Positions 8,841-17,014 of a DNA stretch of 64,000 bases are shown in pieces; position 1 is the first letter of the stretch, and the number at the start of each line of letters is the position of its first letter. The DNA lies in contig NZ_APNL01000003.1 of the NCBI RefSeq assembly GCF_040361435.1, positions 62,001 through 126,000 of the forward strand, read 5' to 3'. The DNA comes from Salinisphaera sp002433465 (GTDB lineage Bacteria > Pseudomonadota > Gammaproteobacteria > Nevskiales > Salinisphaeraceae). The position numbers were made by a program, and so were the translations under genes. The notes beneath the pieces are model-generated. The model was not told the DNA's origin, ran no database searches, and saw only the letters and a list, made by a program, of their open reading frames with translations.

Positions 8841-10070
8841 CTATTCGTAGGACTGGCGGAACTTGCGAATGATGATGATGGAGACCAGGTTCAGCGTCAG
8901 AGTGACCACGAACAGCACCAGGCCCAGCGCGAACGCGGCCAGGGTTTCGGGGCTGTCGAAGGCCTGATCGCCGGTGAGCGCATCGACGATACGCACCGTC
9001 ACCGTGGTCATATCTTCGAGCGGGTTCCAGGTCAGGTTCGGGCGCAGCCCGGCTGCCATGACCACGATCATGGTTTCGCCGAGCGCGCGGGATATACCCA
9101 GCAGCGACGCGGCCATGATGCCGGGGAACGCCGCCGGCAGAATGATCTGCTTGATCGTCTCAGACTTGGTGGAGCCGAGCGCATAGGCGCCTTCGCGCAG
9201 ACTGTTGGGGATGGAATTGATCACATCGTCCGACAGCGAGGAAATAAAGGGAATGATCATGATGCCCATGACCATCCCGGGCGCGAGCGCGTTGGTATAC
9301 GACGCGTGCAGACCGAAGAAATCGGCTACTTCAACCACCAGCGGGCTGACCGTAATCGCGGCGAAGAAGCCGTAAACCACCGTCGGGATGCCGGCCAGGA
9401 TTTCCAGCACCGGCTTGGCCAAGGTGCGAACCCGATAGCTGGCGTATTCGGACATGTAGATGGCCGACAGCAGCCCGACCGGGATCGCCACCGACATGGC
9501 TACCAGGGTGATCATGAAGGTGCCGGCAAACAGCGGCACGGAGCCGAACTGGGAGTCGGCCGTTTCCTGCCCGGGGCGGAACGTCGCCACGGGCGACCAG
9601 TTGGTGCCGGTCACAAATTCCCAGACGCTGACCTGGCTGAAAAACTTCAGCGCCTCGAAAAGAATCGAAATGATGATGCCGAACGTGGTGAGAATCGACA
9701 CCAGCGAGGCGGAAAAAAGGGTCCAGTAGACGAACTTCTCGATGGCGTTGCGCGCGCGCAGCGTCGGTTCGACCTTGCGCATCGCCAGCATCAGCCCCAC
9801 CGCCGCGCCGAACAAGGCGAACGAGAGAACGAAAGGCGCCGACGGGACCTGCAGCCCGAACAGGGCCGCTGCGGCTGCCACGACGCCGATCGCCAGCGCG
9901 GGCAGTGCCATCCAGGTGGCGACATACACGCCGTACTGGGATGGCAGCGAATGCATGCGACTGCCGGAGGCATCCGACATCAGCGCCTTGCGGCGCCCCA
10001 GGGCAAACGCTACGGCGGCCATGGGCACGAGACCACCGAAGAAGACGAGCAGTACTTGGCTGGTTTCCAA
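8841..10070 (-). CDS. pstC: phosphate ABC transporter permease PstC
   Basis: The 409-residue inner-membrane permease has two extra hydrophobic segments at the N-terminus (residues about 5-25 and 50-95) compared with the 319-residue E. coli protein. The conserved PstC core follows: TGTNWSPVA, the IYMSEYAS segment and the EAA loop (GAYALGSTKSETIKQIILPAAFPG). It pairs with PstA. The gene starts 107 bases after pstS, with a hairpin in the gap, and lies 19 bases before pstA. Confidence 0.96.
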   Translation of the reverse strand: METSQVLLVFFGGLVPMAAVAFALGRRKALMSDASGSRMHSLPSQYGVYVATWMALPALAIGVVAAAAALFGLQVPSAPFVLSFALFGAAVGLMLAMRKVEPTLRARNAIEKFVYWTLFSASLVSILTTFGIIISILFEALKFFSQVSVWEFVTGTNWSPVATFRPGQETADSQFGSVPLFAGTFMITLVAMSVAIPVGLLSAIYMSEYASYRVRTLAKPVLEILAGIPTVVYGFFAAITVSPLVVEVADFFGLHASYTNALAPGMVMGIMIIPFISSLSDDVINSIPNSLREGAYALGSTKSETIKQIILPAAFPGIMAASLLGISRALGETMIVVMAAGLRPNLTWNPLEDMTTVTVRIVDALTGDQAFDSPETLAAFALGLVLFVVTLTLNLVSIIIIRKFRQSYE

Positions 10071-10124
10071 AACGCGTTCCTAGGCTTGAAAGCGAGTGCG
10101 GCGGGCCGCCATGTTAATCGAGAT

Positions 10125-10161
10125 GGCGCCGGCACGCCGCAGAGCGACATGAACCGGCGCC
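10125..10161 (-). repeat. inverted repeat in the pstS-pstC gap
   Basis: GGCGCCGG and CCGGCGCC, perfect complements, are separated by 21 bases between the pstS stop and the pstC start. No U-run follows. In pst operons such structures can protect the pstS message and lower downstream expression, which would give more binding protein than permease; that role is inferred here. Confidence 0.5.
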
Positions 10162-10177
10162 GCTTATAATCGAACGT

Positions 10178-11203
10178 TTAGCTTTCGAGGTCCGATGCCT
10201 TCAGCTTGGCACGGGATTCCCATTCGCTACGCTCGGATTTCAGACGCTTCTCGGGCAGCGGGATGAGGCCGAGATTCTTCAGATAACCGCGATCGCTGGC
10301 CATCTGATCGGACAGGAACATGTCGACGTACTGTTCCATGCCCTTGACCTGGTCGACGTGCGCGTTCTTGGTGTAGAAGAACAGCGAACGCGAAACCGGG
10401 TACTCGCCCGAGGAGATCAGGTCGCGCTCGGGTTCGACGCCGTCGATCTTGGCGCCCTGGATCTTGTCGCGGTTTTCTTCCAGGTAGGAGAAACCGAAGA
10501 TGCCGAAGGCGTCCTTGTTCTGGGCCAGCTTCTGCACGATCAGGTTGTCGTTCTCGCCGGAGGGTACGTACTTGCCGTCCTGGCGGATGGTCGTGTAGGC
10601 CTCGTCGTAGCCGTCGATGTTCTCGGAGCCGTGCTCCATGACCAGCTCTTCGAAGGCATCACGCGTGCCCGAGGAGGTCGGCGGGCCGTAGATGAGGATT
10701 TCGCGATCCGGCAGCGACGAATCGATATCGCTCCACTTGTTGTACGGATTGTCGACCAGCTTGCCGTTCTTCGGCACTTTGGCAGCGACCGCCAGGGTGA
10801 TCTGCTCGCGGGTCAGGTCGATCGCGTCGTCGGCCTTGCTCTGTGCGAACACGATACCGTCGAAGCCCACCACGTTCTCGGTGATGTCCTTGACGCCGTT
10901 CTTCTGGCACATCTCGAACTCGGACGGCTTCATGCGACGCGATGCGTTGGTGATGTCCGGCGTATCGGCGCCCACACCACCACAGAACAGCTTCATGCCG
11001 CCGCCCGAACCCGTGGACTCGACGACCGGCGTACGGATGTCGGTGGTCGCGCCGAGCTCTTCGGCCACGTAGGACGAGAACGGATAGACCGTGGACGAAC
11101 CCACGATACGAATCTGATCGGCGGCCTGGGCGGCGCCGGCCGCGGCGAGCAGGCCCGCAGCGATACCCGCTGCGCCCAGCGTGTTTTGAAAACGAAGTTT
11201 CAT
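10178..11203 (-). CDS. pstS: phosphate-binding periplasmic protein PstS
   Basis: The chosen start is the ATG at 11203, giving 341 residues with a clear Sec signal peptide MKLRFQNTLGAAGIAAG...AAQA cleaved before ADQIRIVG. A frame reading further upstream crosses the Pho box and is not credible. Phosphate-binding signatures are GSSTVYPFSSYVAEE, STGSGGGMKLFCGG and PTSSGTRDAFEELV. PstS captures phosphate in the periplasm for PstCAB. It is the first gene of the operon and is preceded by a near-perfect Pho box. Confidence 0.97.
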   Translation of the reverse strand: MKLRFQNTLGAAGIAAGLLAAAGAAQAADQIRIVGSSTVYPFSSYVAEELGATTDIRTPVVESTGSGGGMKLFCGGVGADTPDITNASRRMKPSEFEMCQKNGVKDITENVVGFDGIVFAQSKADDAIDLTREQITLAVAAKVPKNGKLVDNPYNKWSDIDSSLPDREILIYGPPTSSGTRDAFEELVMEHGSENIDGYDEAYTTIRQDGKYVPSGENDNLIVQKLAQNKDAFGIFGFSYLEENRDKIQGAKIDGVEPERDLISSGEYPVSRSLFFYTKNAHVDQVKGMEQYVDMFLSDQMASDRGYLKNLGLIPLPEKRLKSERSEWESRAKLKASDLES

Positions 11204-11290
11204 CAATGTCTCCCGGATGAAATATTTCAGGCCAGCGGTTCTGACCTGCGGTGAGTGTGGGAGCAAACTTTGAACAGGGTATTGCCGATC

Positions 11291-11308
11291 CATGACAGAT
11301 TTATGACA
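11291..11308 (-). promoter_or_regulatory. Pho box upstream of pstS
   Basis: On the minus strand the sequence reads TGTCATAAATCTGTCATG: two 7-base PhoB half sites (TGTCATA, TGTCATG) separated by four AT-rich bases, the classic direct repeat. It lies 88 bases before the pstS start codon, and a CAATAC -10-like element follows six bases later. This predicts PhoB activation of pstSCAB-phoU. Confidence 0.9.
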
Positions 11309-11334
11309 ACACCCTGTAGCTCCCATCACGACGC

Positions 11335-12993
11335 TTATTCGAGGTCCAGACGGTAGAGCGTGGTCGATCCGCTTACCTCGTTGCCCACGGCCAGCAACGG
11401 CACGCCCGCCAGCGGGCTGCTGTCTGCGGCAATGAACACGATGCTTTCAGGCCCCAGATCGCCCGCTGCCAGGGCACCGCTGTTCGTATCCATATCGACG
11501 GTCACGTCGCGGGCGTTGGTATAGCTGACATAGACCGGCGCATCGACGTCGGTGATGTCGTAGACAACGAAGCCGCCCATGCGCTCCAGGCCGATGAACG
11601 CATAGCGCCGGCCGTCTATCACGCCATAGGCTATGGCTTCCGGTTCGGGGCCCTTGTTGTCCGACCGCGAATCGCCGTCGTTCTCGCTGTTGTCGTTGTT
11701 GAACTCGTCGCCGTAGCGCTCACCGGTAATACGCTCGAAATCGTCACCGGAGTCGTAGACCAGCTCGGCACTATCGGCACGCCGGATCGAGAACGAACGA
11801 GCGCCATAGGCATAGAGCGCGTCATAAACCGGATCGCCGTTGGCATCGCTTTCCCCGCTTCGGCCCAGGGTCGTCGTCACCTTCAGATCGCCCAGCTGGG
11901 CATCATCCTGTAACGCGGCGGCGTTCGGGAACGCGTCCGGATCAAGCACCAGGTCCTTCACGTCGGCTTCTTCGCTGAAGCCGTCATAGTCGCGCGCATC
12001 GCCCTCGTTGGCGGTCAACAGATAGGTGGTGCCACCCTCGCTGAAAGCCGCGATCGTATCCGGCTGATACATGCCCAACACCGGTACGGTTCGGATATTC
12101 AGACCGTCCTCGTTGCTCGGATCAATACCCTGACCGACGACGCTGTGGTCCTTATAGCCCAGCGGCAGCACGTCGGTAATTTCCATGGCCTGCAGGTCGA
12201 TCACCGCGATCGCGTTGTTTTCCTGAAGGCTGGCATAGGCGTGTTCACCATCGGGCGCGACCGCGATGTACTCGGGCTCGAAATCCTGCGCCGCCGTGGC
12301 ACCGGGCCCGAAAATACGCACGCCGGCGGCGCGCAGCGCATCCGCCTGGTCGTTGAAGGCGGTAAAGCCCAGCGTATCCACCGTCGGCGCGGTGAAGCCG
12401 GCGCTAACGTCGATGACGCTGATCGAGCCTTCCGGGTCGTTGTCGTAATCGTCGTTAGGCTCGCCTTCGTTGGCCACGAGTACACGCGTGCCGTCAGGCG
12501 TGAACGTGACCATATCCGGCAGCGCGCCGACCTGCGCCTCGCCGAGTTTTTCCAGACCGGTGCCCGAATAGAACACGACCTTGCCCGGCGCCTGGGCATC
12601 TTCGGCTTCGATGGCCACGGCGACCGTGCCCTGGTAGACGGCCACGCTGTTGGCCGAATCGCCTTCTGCGGTGGCATCGATCTGGCCCATGCGCATGAGG
12701 CTGCCGCTGCTGTCGATCGCGAGCACGTCGACCGTTTTCGCATTCGAATTGACCACGTACAGACGCTGTGTCGTCTCATCGTAGGTCACGATCTCGGCCG
12801 CGCCCTCATCGAATACGTCATCCAGGAACGACTCGCCGGTTGCCGGCTGCACCTGGTAACGCCCGACCTGGTTCACGGTGAGCGTACGCGCCGGGTTGCT
12901 GTCCACTTTGTCGACAGACCCATCGTCATCACTGCAACCACTCAGCCCGACCACAGCCGCGGCGATTGAAAGGCATACCACTGAATACTTCAT
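11335..12993 (-). CDS. choice-of-anchor I family beta-propeller lipoprotein
   Basis: The 552-residue protein has a lipoprotein signal (MKYSVVCLSIAAAVVGLSGC, lipobox LSGC) followed by acidic residues. The body is a repeat-rich beta-propeller with phrases typical of choice-of-anchor I proteins: VANEGEPNDDYDNDPEGSIS, LTANEGDARDYDGF and KGPEPEAIAYGVIDGRRYAF. The last is shared with the phytase-like esterase region. Some relatives are annotated as alkaline phosphatases, and the position between a Pho-regulated porin and pstS suggests a role in releasing phosphate from organic esters; this is inference. No promoter is obvious between the preceding terminator-like hairpin and its start, so expression may depend on read-through from the porin gene. 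Confidence 0.8.
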   Translation of the reverse strand: MKYSVVCLSIAAAVVGLSGCSDDDGSVDKVDSNPARTLTVNQVGRYQVQPATGESFLDDVFDEGAAEIVTYDETTQRLYVVNSNAKTVDVLAIDSSGSLMRMGQIDATAEGDSANSVAVYQGTVAVAIEAEDAQAPGKVVFYSGTGLEKLGEAQVGALPDMVTFTPDGTRVLVANEGEPNDDYDNDPEGSISVIDVSAGFTAPTVDTLGFTAFNDQADALRAAGVRIFGPGATAAQDFEPEYIAVAPDGEHAYASLQENNAIAVIDLQAMEITDVLPLGYKDHSVVGQGIDPSNEDGLNIRTVPVLGMYQPDTIAAFSEGGTTYLLTANEGDARDYDGFSEEADVKDLVLDPDAFPNAAALQDDAQLGDLKVTTTLGRSGESDANGDPVYDALYAYGARSFSIRRADSAELVYDSGDDFERITGERYGDEFNNDNSENDGDSRSDNKGPEPEAIAYGVIDGRRYAFIGLERMGGFVVYDITDVDAPVYVSYTNARDVTVDMDTNSGALAAGDLGPESIVFIAADSSPLAGVPLLAVGNEVSGSTTLYRLDLE

Positions 12994-13021
12994 TTCCCGA
13001 TCCCCACGAAAGTTAAATGGT

Positions 13022-13052
13022 TAAAAAAAAAGACCCCGGTCTAGCCGGGGTC
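13022..13052 (-). terminator. rho-independent terminator or attenuator between porin and propeller genes
   Basis: On the minus strand, GACCCCGG and CCGGGGTC form a perfect 8-bp stem with a five-base loop, directly followed by nine U residues. It lies 45 bases after the porin stop and ends only 29 bases before the next start codon. Confidence 0.9.
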
Positions 13053-13097
13053 ATGATCAAAGGGAGCAATCCGCTTTTTATTCTCTGGGGAGCTTTA

Positions 13098-14363
13098 TTA
13101 CAGGACCTGTTGGAACTGCAGGAACAGCGTGTTCTGGTCCTCGCCGATATCGGCGGCATTGATGACCTGACCGTTGGCATCGTTGGCGTAGAGCACGTCC
13201 CGACCGATTTCGTAGGTCAGCTGGATCTTGGCGTCGTGCTTGTTGAAGAAGTAGTTCAAGCCCGCCGAGTAACGCTTGTCCATATCGTCGGAGATGATGT
13301 TGCCGGCGCTGTCGCGATAGCCATCGTCGAGATCCAGAGCCGAGAAGCCGGCGGTGAACTCGAGCTTGCTGGGCACGATCATGTAACCGGCCTTGACCAT
13401 ATAGGTCATGAACTTGGCGTCGCCGTCGTTGTTGACGAAGCCGATGCCGTTGAAGTCGGTGCTACCGGCGGCACCCGCGACGAAATCTCGCGTTTCGTTG
13501 GTGACTTCGCCATTGGTGTACTGCACCGCCGCGTCGGCCGAGAAGTAACCGCTACGGAACGCCGCATCAAGACCCAGGCCGGTGACGCTGTCGTACTCGC
13601 CTTCCGGGCTGTCGCCGGCGTCGAAATCGCTAAACGCGACGTCGTCGTCGTTTTCCCAGTAGAAGGCGTTCAGGCCCATGCCGAACTTGGTTTCTTCGCC
13701 GAAGGCGCCCTGCGCAAGCTTGAAGCTGCCCATCGGCGTGAAGTCGATACGGCCGGCGAACAACTTGCCGAAGTAATCGGGATCGCTGCTCACGCGGGAT
13801 TCGAAATCGACCTTGTCGAGGTCGCTTTCCAGGCCGGCGTTGAACACGCCCGCAGCCACCTGAAATACGTCGCTCGGCGCGGCGGTGTAGAGGATACCGA
13901 TCTGACGATCCGGCACACCGAAGTTGTGGTCACCCACCACCGTGCGCTCGACGAACTGCTGGCGCTTGGAAGATGTGAGCAGTTCCCGCGAGTACGGCAC
14001 GTTCATGTTACCGATCTGGATCTCGCCGGCCGGCAGCCCGGAATAGTTGATGAAGGCGTCCTTGACTTCCGGATCGTCCGACACGCCGCCGAAGTCGACC
14101 TGCCAGATACCGTAAATGTCCTTGGTCAGTGTGCCTTCGATATAGAAGCGCATGCGACGCAGAAAGAAGTCGTCGCCCGAGTCGCTGCCCTGGCCTTCGC
14201 TGTCGGCGTCCACCAGACGGTACTGCGGTTGCAGACGGCCGCCGATTTCCAGCGACTTGTCGCCTTCCTCATACAAGGTAATGCCGGCCGAAGCGAGCAT
14301 GGGCATGGCGGTCACGGCCGCGCCGGCGAGCACGCCCATGGCGCGCAGTTGAAAACGGTTCAT
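13098..14363 (-). CDS. phosphate-selective porin (OprP/OprO type)
   Basis: The 421-residue protein has a signal peptide (MNRFQLRAMGVLAGAAVTAMPMLASA) and an alternating beta-strand pattern beginning ITLYEEGDKSLEIGGRLQPQYRL, with FFLRRMRFYIEGTL and DFGGVSDDPEVKDAFINYSG, typical of the OprP/O family of outer-membrane porins. The chain ends in a hydrophobic strand (NTLFLQFQQVL), without the usual terminal Phe. OprP-type porins admit phosphate or polyphosphate. The Pho box upstream and the neighbouring phoR and pst genes support phosphate uptake across the outer membrane; the substrate itself is inferred. Confidence 0.88.
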   Translation of the reverse strand: MNRFQLRAMGVLAGAAVTAMPMLASAGITLYEEGDKSLEIGGRLQPQYRLVDADSEGQGSDSGDDFFLRRMRFYIEGTLTKDIYGIWQVDFGGVSDDPEVKDAFINYSGLPAGEIQIGNMNVPYSRELLTSSKRQQFVERTVVGDHNFGVPDRQIGILYTAAPSDVFQVAAGVFNAGLESDLDKVDFESRVSSDPDYFGKLFAGRIDFTPMGSFKLAQGAFGEETKFGMGLNAFYWENDDDVAFSDFDAGDSPEGEYDSVTGLGLDAAFRSGYFSADAAVQYTNGEVTNETRDFVAGAAGSTDFNGIGFVNNDGDAKFMTYMVKAGYMIVPSKLEFTAGFSALDLDDGYRDSAGNIISDDMDKRYSAGLNYFFNKHDAKIQLTYEIGRDVLYANDANGQVINAADIGEDQNTLFLQFQQVL

Positions 14364-14424
14364 CAGTAGGTCTCCCTGGATTGTGTCTCGGCTTGTGCAG
14401 CCGCGGGAGAAGCTACCGAACGCT

Positions 14425-14464
14425 TGTGACAGCCAGATAACGGCGTTGTGACAAAAATATGACA
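14425..14464 (-). promoter_or_regulatory. Pho box plus extra half site upstream of the porin gene
   Basis: At 14447-14464 the minus strand reads TGTCATATTTTTGTCACA: half sites TGTCATA and TGTCACA with a T-rich 4-base spacer. A third TGTCACA half site lies at 14425-14431, 15 bases further downstream. A TTATCT -10-like element sits between them. The box ends 83 bases before the porin start codon. Confidence 0.85.
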
Positions 14465-14574
14465 GCCATCGATCATTGCCACAGGCGCGTTTCGAAACGA
14501 TCGCTCGGCCCGGTTACAGCGCGAGGTCGTCGGATGCGCAGGGGTTGCCTTTAGCGTCGCCGGCGGCTCTGACG

Positions 14575-14604
14575 AGCGGTTCTCGCAGCAGTTGCAGAAC
14601 CGCT
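14575..14604. repeat. inverted repeat between porin promoter and phoR 3' end
   Basis: AGCGGTTCT (14575-14583) and AGAACCGCT (14596-14604) are perfect complements with a 12-base loop, 38 bases beyond the phoR stop. There is no U-run on either side; it may be a factor-dependent 3' end for phoR or a protein site. The rest of 14364-14642 holds only the porin promoter. Confidence 0.5.
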
Positions 14605-14642
14605 TAGGCGCATGCGTTCAAAGCCACGGGCAGGCGTGTCTT

Positions 14643-15971
14643 TCAGGCCGCTTTTCGCTCGAGCACGCGCTGTACCGGGAATCGGCAGGTAAAGGTCGAC
14701 CCCACGCCGGGCTCGCTGTCGATATGGAGCTCGGCTTCGTGATGCTCGAGACAGTGCTTGACGATCGCAAGGCCCAGTCCGGTGCCTCCACTGCTGGCCT
14801 GGCGGCCAGGGTCGACGCGATAGAAGCGCTCGGTCAGCCTTGGCAGGTGACTCGCCTCGATACCGGGGCCGTTATCGGTAACCGAGAAACAGGCGGCATC
14901 CTCATCGCGCCACCAGCGCACGTGAATCGTGCCGGCATCGCCGGTGGTGTAGCGCACCGCGTTCGACAAAAGATTGGAGAACACGCTCTCCAGTTCGCCT
15001 GGCCGGCCATAGAGATCGAGACCGGGTTCGATATCGAGTGCGATCTCGTGCGTGGTGCTGTTCGCGCGCCGGATATCGTCTACAAGCGAATGAATCATCT
15101 TCGGTATGTCGATGCGCTCCTGGCGCTGCTGGAGGCCCTCGCTTTCCAGCCGCGCGAGTTTGAGCAGGCTTTCGATGATCCGGTTCATGCGCCGCGACTG
15201 CTCGCCCATCTCCCGGATCGGCGCCTGCCAGCCGGCCAGCGCGCCGTCGTTGGACGTCTCTTCTTCCATCATTTCCAGATAACCACGCAGCACGGTCAAA
15301 GGCGTACGCAGTTCATGGGAGGCATTGGCAACGAAGTCACGGCGGGTATGTTCGAGGCGTTTCTGCTCGCTGATATCACGTGCGATCAGCAGGCGCTGGT
15401 TGTTGCCATAGGGAATTAGGCGCAGCAGCAGGGTATCCGCTTCATTGACCGGCGACGGCACCTCGAGTTCGCCGATGTGCTCGGCCTTGATCAGATGACT
15501 CGACACCCGTGGGTGGCGCAGTAGATTGGCCAGGCGCTGGCCCAGATCCTGTGGGCTGCGCAGTGCCATGAGCGCGCCGGCCGACTCATTGAACCAGACG
15601 ATACGTCCCTGCGAGTCCAACACCACAGCGCCGTCCGGCAACGCCGCGGTCGACGCCTGAAACTCGTGAACGATGCTTTTGAGGCGCTTTTTGCGTTTGC
15701 GGTTACGCTGCTTGAGCCGATAGAGCTCGGTATAGATTTCCTGCCAGACGCCCATGCCCTCGGACGGCTCGATGCGATCCGAGGTCAGCCACCGATGCAG
15801 CTGATAGGCATAGGTCAGATGCACGGCGAGATAGGCGCTCACGCCGAACAGCAGGGCCAACACTGCATAACCGACCATAAGACCGGTCAGCGTACACAGC
15901 GCGAGCCACAGCGCGACCACAACCAGCTCGCGACGCCATGTTCGCGCGGTGCCTGCCGACGGCATGCTCAT
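14643..15971 (-). CDS. phoR: phosphate regulon sensor histidine kinase PhoR
   Basis: The 442-residue kinase has two N-terminal membrane helices (about residues 15-55) and a basic juxtamembrane region (RNRKRKKRLKS). A PAS domain follows (GAVVLDSQGRIVWFNESAG), then the HisKA domain with phospho-acceptor His219 in NASHELRTPL, and a HATPase domain with NLLSNAVRYT, DNGPGI and GGTGLGLAIVKH. It senses the state of PstSCAB/PhoU and phosphorylates PhoB. The phoB-phoR order is standard, but a repeat element fills the gap between them. Confidence 0.97.
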   Translation of the reverse strand: MSMPSAGTARTWRRELVVVALWLALCTLTGLMVGYAVLALLFGVSAYLAVHLTYAYQLHRWLTSDRIEPSEGMGVWQEIYTELYRLKQRNRKRKKRLKSIVHEFQASTAALPDGAVVLDSQGRIVWFNESAGALMALRSPQDLGQRLANLLRHPRVSSHLIKAEHIGELEVPSPVNEADTLLLRLIPYGNNQRLLIARDISEQKRLEHTRRDFVANASHELRTPLTVLRGYLEMMEEETSNDGALAGWQAPIREMGEQSRRMNRIIESLLKLARLESEGLQQRQERIDIPKMIHSLVDDIRRANSTTHEIALDIEPGLDLYGRPGELESVFSNLLSNAVRYTTGDAGTIHVRWWRDEDAACFSVTDNGPGIEASHLPRLTERFYRVDPGRQASSGGTGLGLAIVKHCLEHHEAELHIDSEPGVGSTFTCRFPVQRVLERKAA

Positions 15972-15998
15972 AGACGGGCTCGCGGCGTAAACACGAGT

Positions 15999-16235
15999 CT
16001 AGCGCCTGTTAAGGCGAAGGAAATCGTCGCGCCGCGCTCTATTTTTTTGCAAGACAAGGCGCAGTACGCGTTGTGTAGCGAAGCGTCACGAGCGCGCTGC
16101 AACGCCAGATTGCCAAAATATGGAGCGCGTCCCGTCGAGTTGCGCCCAAAATCCTGCAATGCGGCGTTGCCCGACTTGTCTGGCACGATTTTTAGCAGCA
16201 GCGCGGCGATCGGCATGAGGGTTAACAGGCTCTAG
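15999..16235. repeat. MITE-like element (A type) between phoB and phoR
   Basis: A 237-bp segment bounded by inverted ends: left CTAGCGCCTGTTAA, right (complement) CTAGAGCCTGTTAA, 13 of 14 matching. The interior carries a core (GACAAGGCGCAG...TGTAGCG, about 16050-16080) shared with the element at 29851-30116. The right end contains the TAG stop codon of phoB (16232-16234). No credible protein is encoded; it is probably a mobilised non-coding repeat transcribed within the phoBR message. Confidence 0.75.
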
Positions 16236-16927
16236 ATGGCCTTGCTCGAGAATCGATAACCGCTGCCTCGCACGGTCTGGATGAAGTGGTCGAAACCGAA
16301 GGGCGCCAACGCCTTGCGCAGCCGTCGGATATGCACATCCACGGTGCGTTCTTCGACAAACACGTTCTGGCCCCACACCCGGTCGAGCATCTGCTCTCGC
16401 GTATATACGCGCTCGGGGTTGCTCATGAAGAAGCGCAGCAGCCGGTATTCCGTGGGACCGAGCTTGACCGGCGAATCACCGGCGGCCACGCGCTGGCTGG
16501 CCGCGTCCAGAATCAGCCCGTCCAGTTCCAGCGTTTCATCTTCGCCGCCGGGCAGGCTGCGGCGCAGGACTGCGCGCACGCGGGCGACCAGTTCGGAAGA
16601 GGAGAACGGCTTGGTAATGTAGTCGTCGGCGCCGAGGTTGAGCCCGCGTACTCGGTCGTCGGCATCGACACGCGCGGTGACCATGATCACCGGCAGCTGG
16701 GCGGTCAGCTCGTCGCGCCGCAGTTCGCGGGCGAACTCCGCCCCCGAGACACCGGGCAGCATCCAGTCGAGCAAAACGAGGTCCGGCCGCCGCTCGGCCA
16801 TGGCAAGTCGTGCTGCCTGCGCATCTTCTGCTTCACTGACGGCGAAATCGGCCCGCTCCAGAGCGAAGCGAATCATGTCGCGGATCGGCGCTTCGTCCTC
16901 GACGATCAGAACATGCTTGTGCTGCAT
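16232..16927 (-). CDS. phoB: phosphate regulon response regulator PhoB
   Basis: The protein has an N-terminal receiver domain with acidic pocket ED in IVEDEAPIR, phospho-acceptor Asp54 in LLDWMLPG, Thr in MVTAR and Lys in ITKPF. An OmpR-type winged helix follows (LGPTEYRLLRFF, RTVDVHIRRLRKAL, VRGSGYRF). It has 231 residues when started at the ATG at 16927 (MQHKHVLIVEDE, the usual family start); an ATG five codons upstream at 16942 is also possible. Neither has a good ribosome-binding site. A Pho-box-like repeat lies just upstream, suggesting autoregulation. Its stop codon lies inside the end of a repeat element. Confidence 0.97.
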   Translation of the reverse strand: MQHKHVLIVEDEAPIRDMIRFALERADFAVSEAEDAQAARLAMAERRPDLVLLDWMLPGVSGAEFARELRRDELTAQLPVIMVTARVDADDRVRGLNLGADDYITKPFSSSELVARVRAVLRRSLPGGEDETLELDGLILDAASQRVAAGDSPVKLGPTEYRLLRFFMSNPERVYTREQMLDRVWGQNVFVEERTVDVHIRRLRKALAPFGFDHFIQTVRGSGYRFSSKAI

Positions 16928-16973
16928 TACGTTGGGTCTCATGGATTACGACGCCGTAACGCTAGGCACTCAA

Positions 16974-16991
16974 TATTACAGCAATATGACG
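16974..16991 (-). promoter_or_regulatory. Pho-box-like site upstream of phoB
   Basis: The minus strand reads CGTCATATTGCTGTAATA: CGTCATA, spacer TTGC, TGTAATA. Each half has one or two differences from the TGTCATA consensus, with the 4-base spacing kept. It lies 31 bases before the upper of two possible phoB starts, fitting autoactivation of phoBR. Confidence 0.65.
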
Positions 16992-17014
16992 GCGCGGACC
17001 GCACGCCCGGCACC

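Noticed and set aside
11204..11329. N-terminal extension of pstS
   Set aside because: The extra frame reads through the Pho box and promoter, lacks a ribosome-binding site, and would bury the signal peptide.
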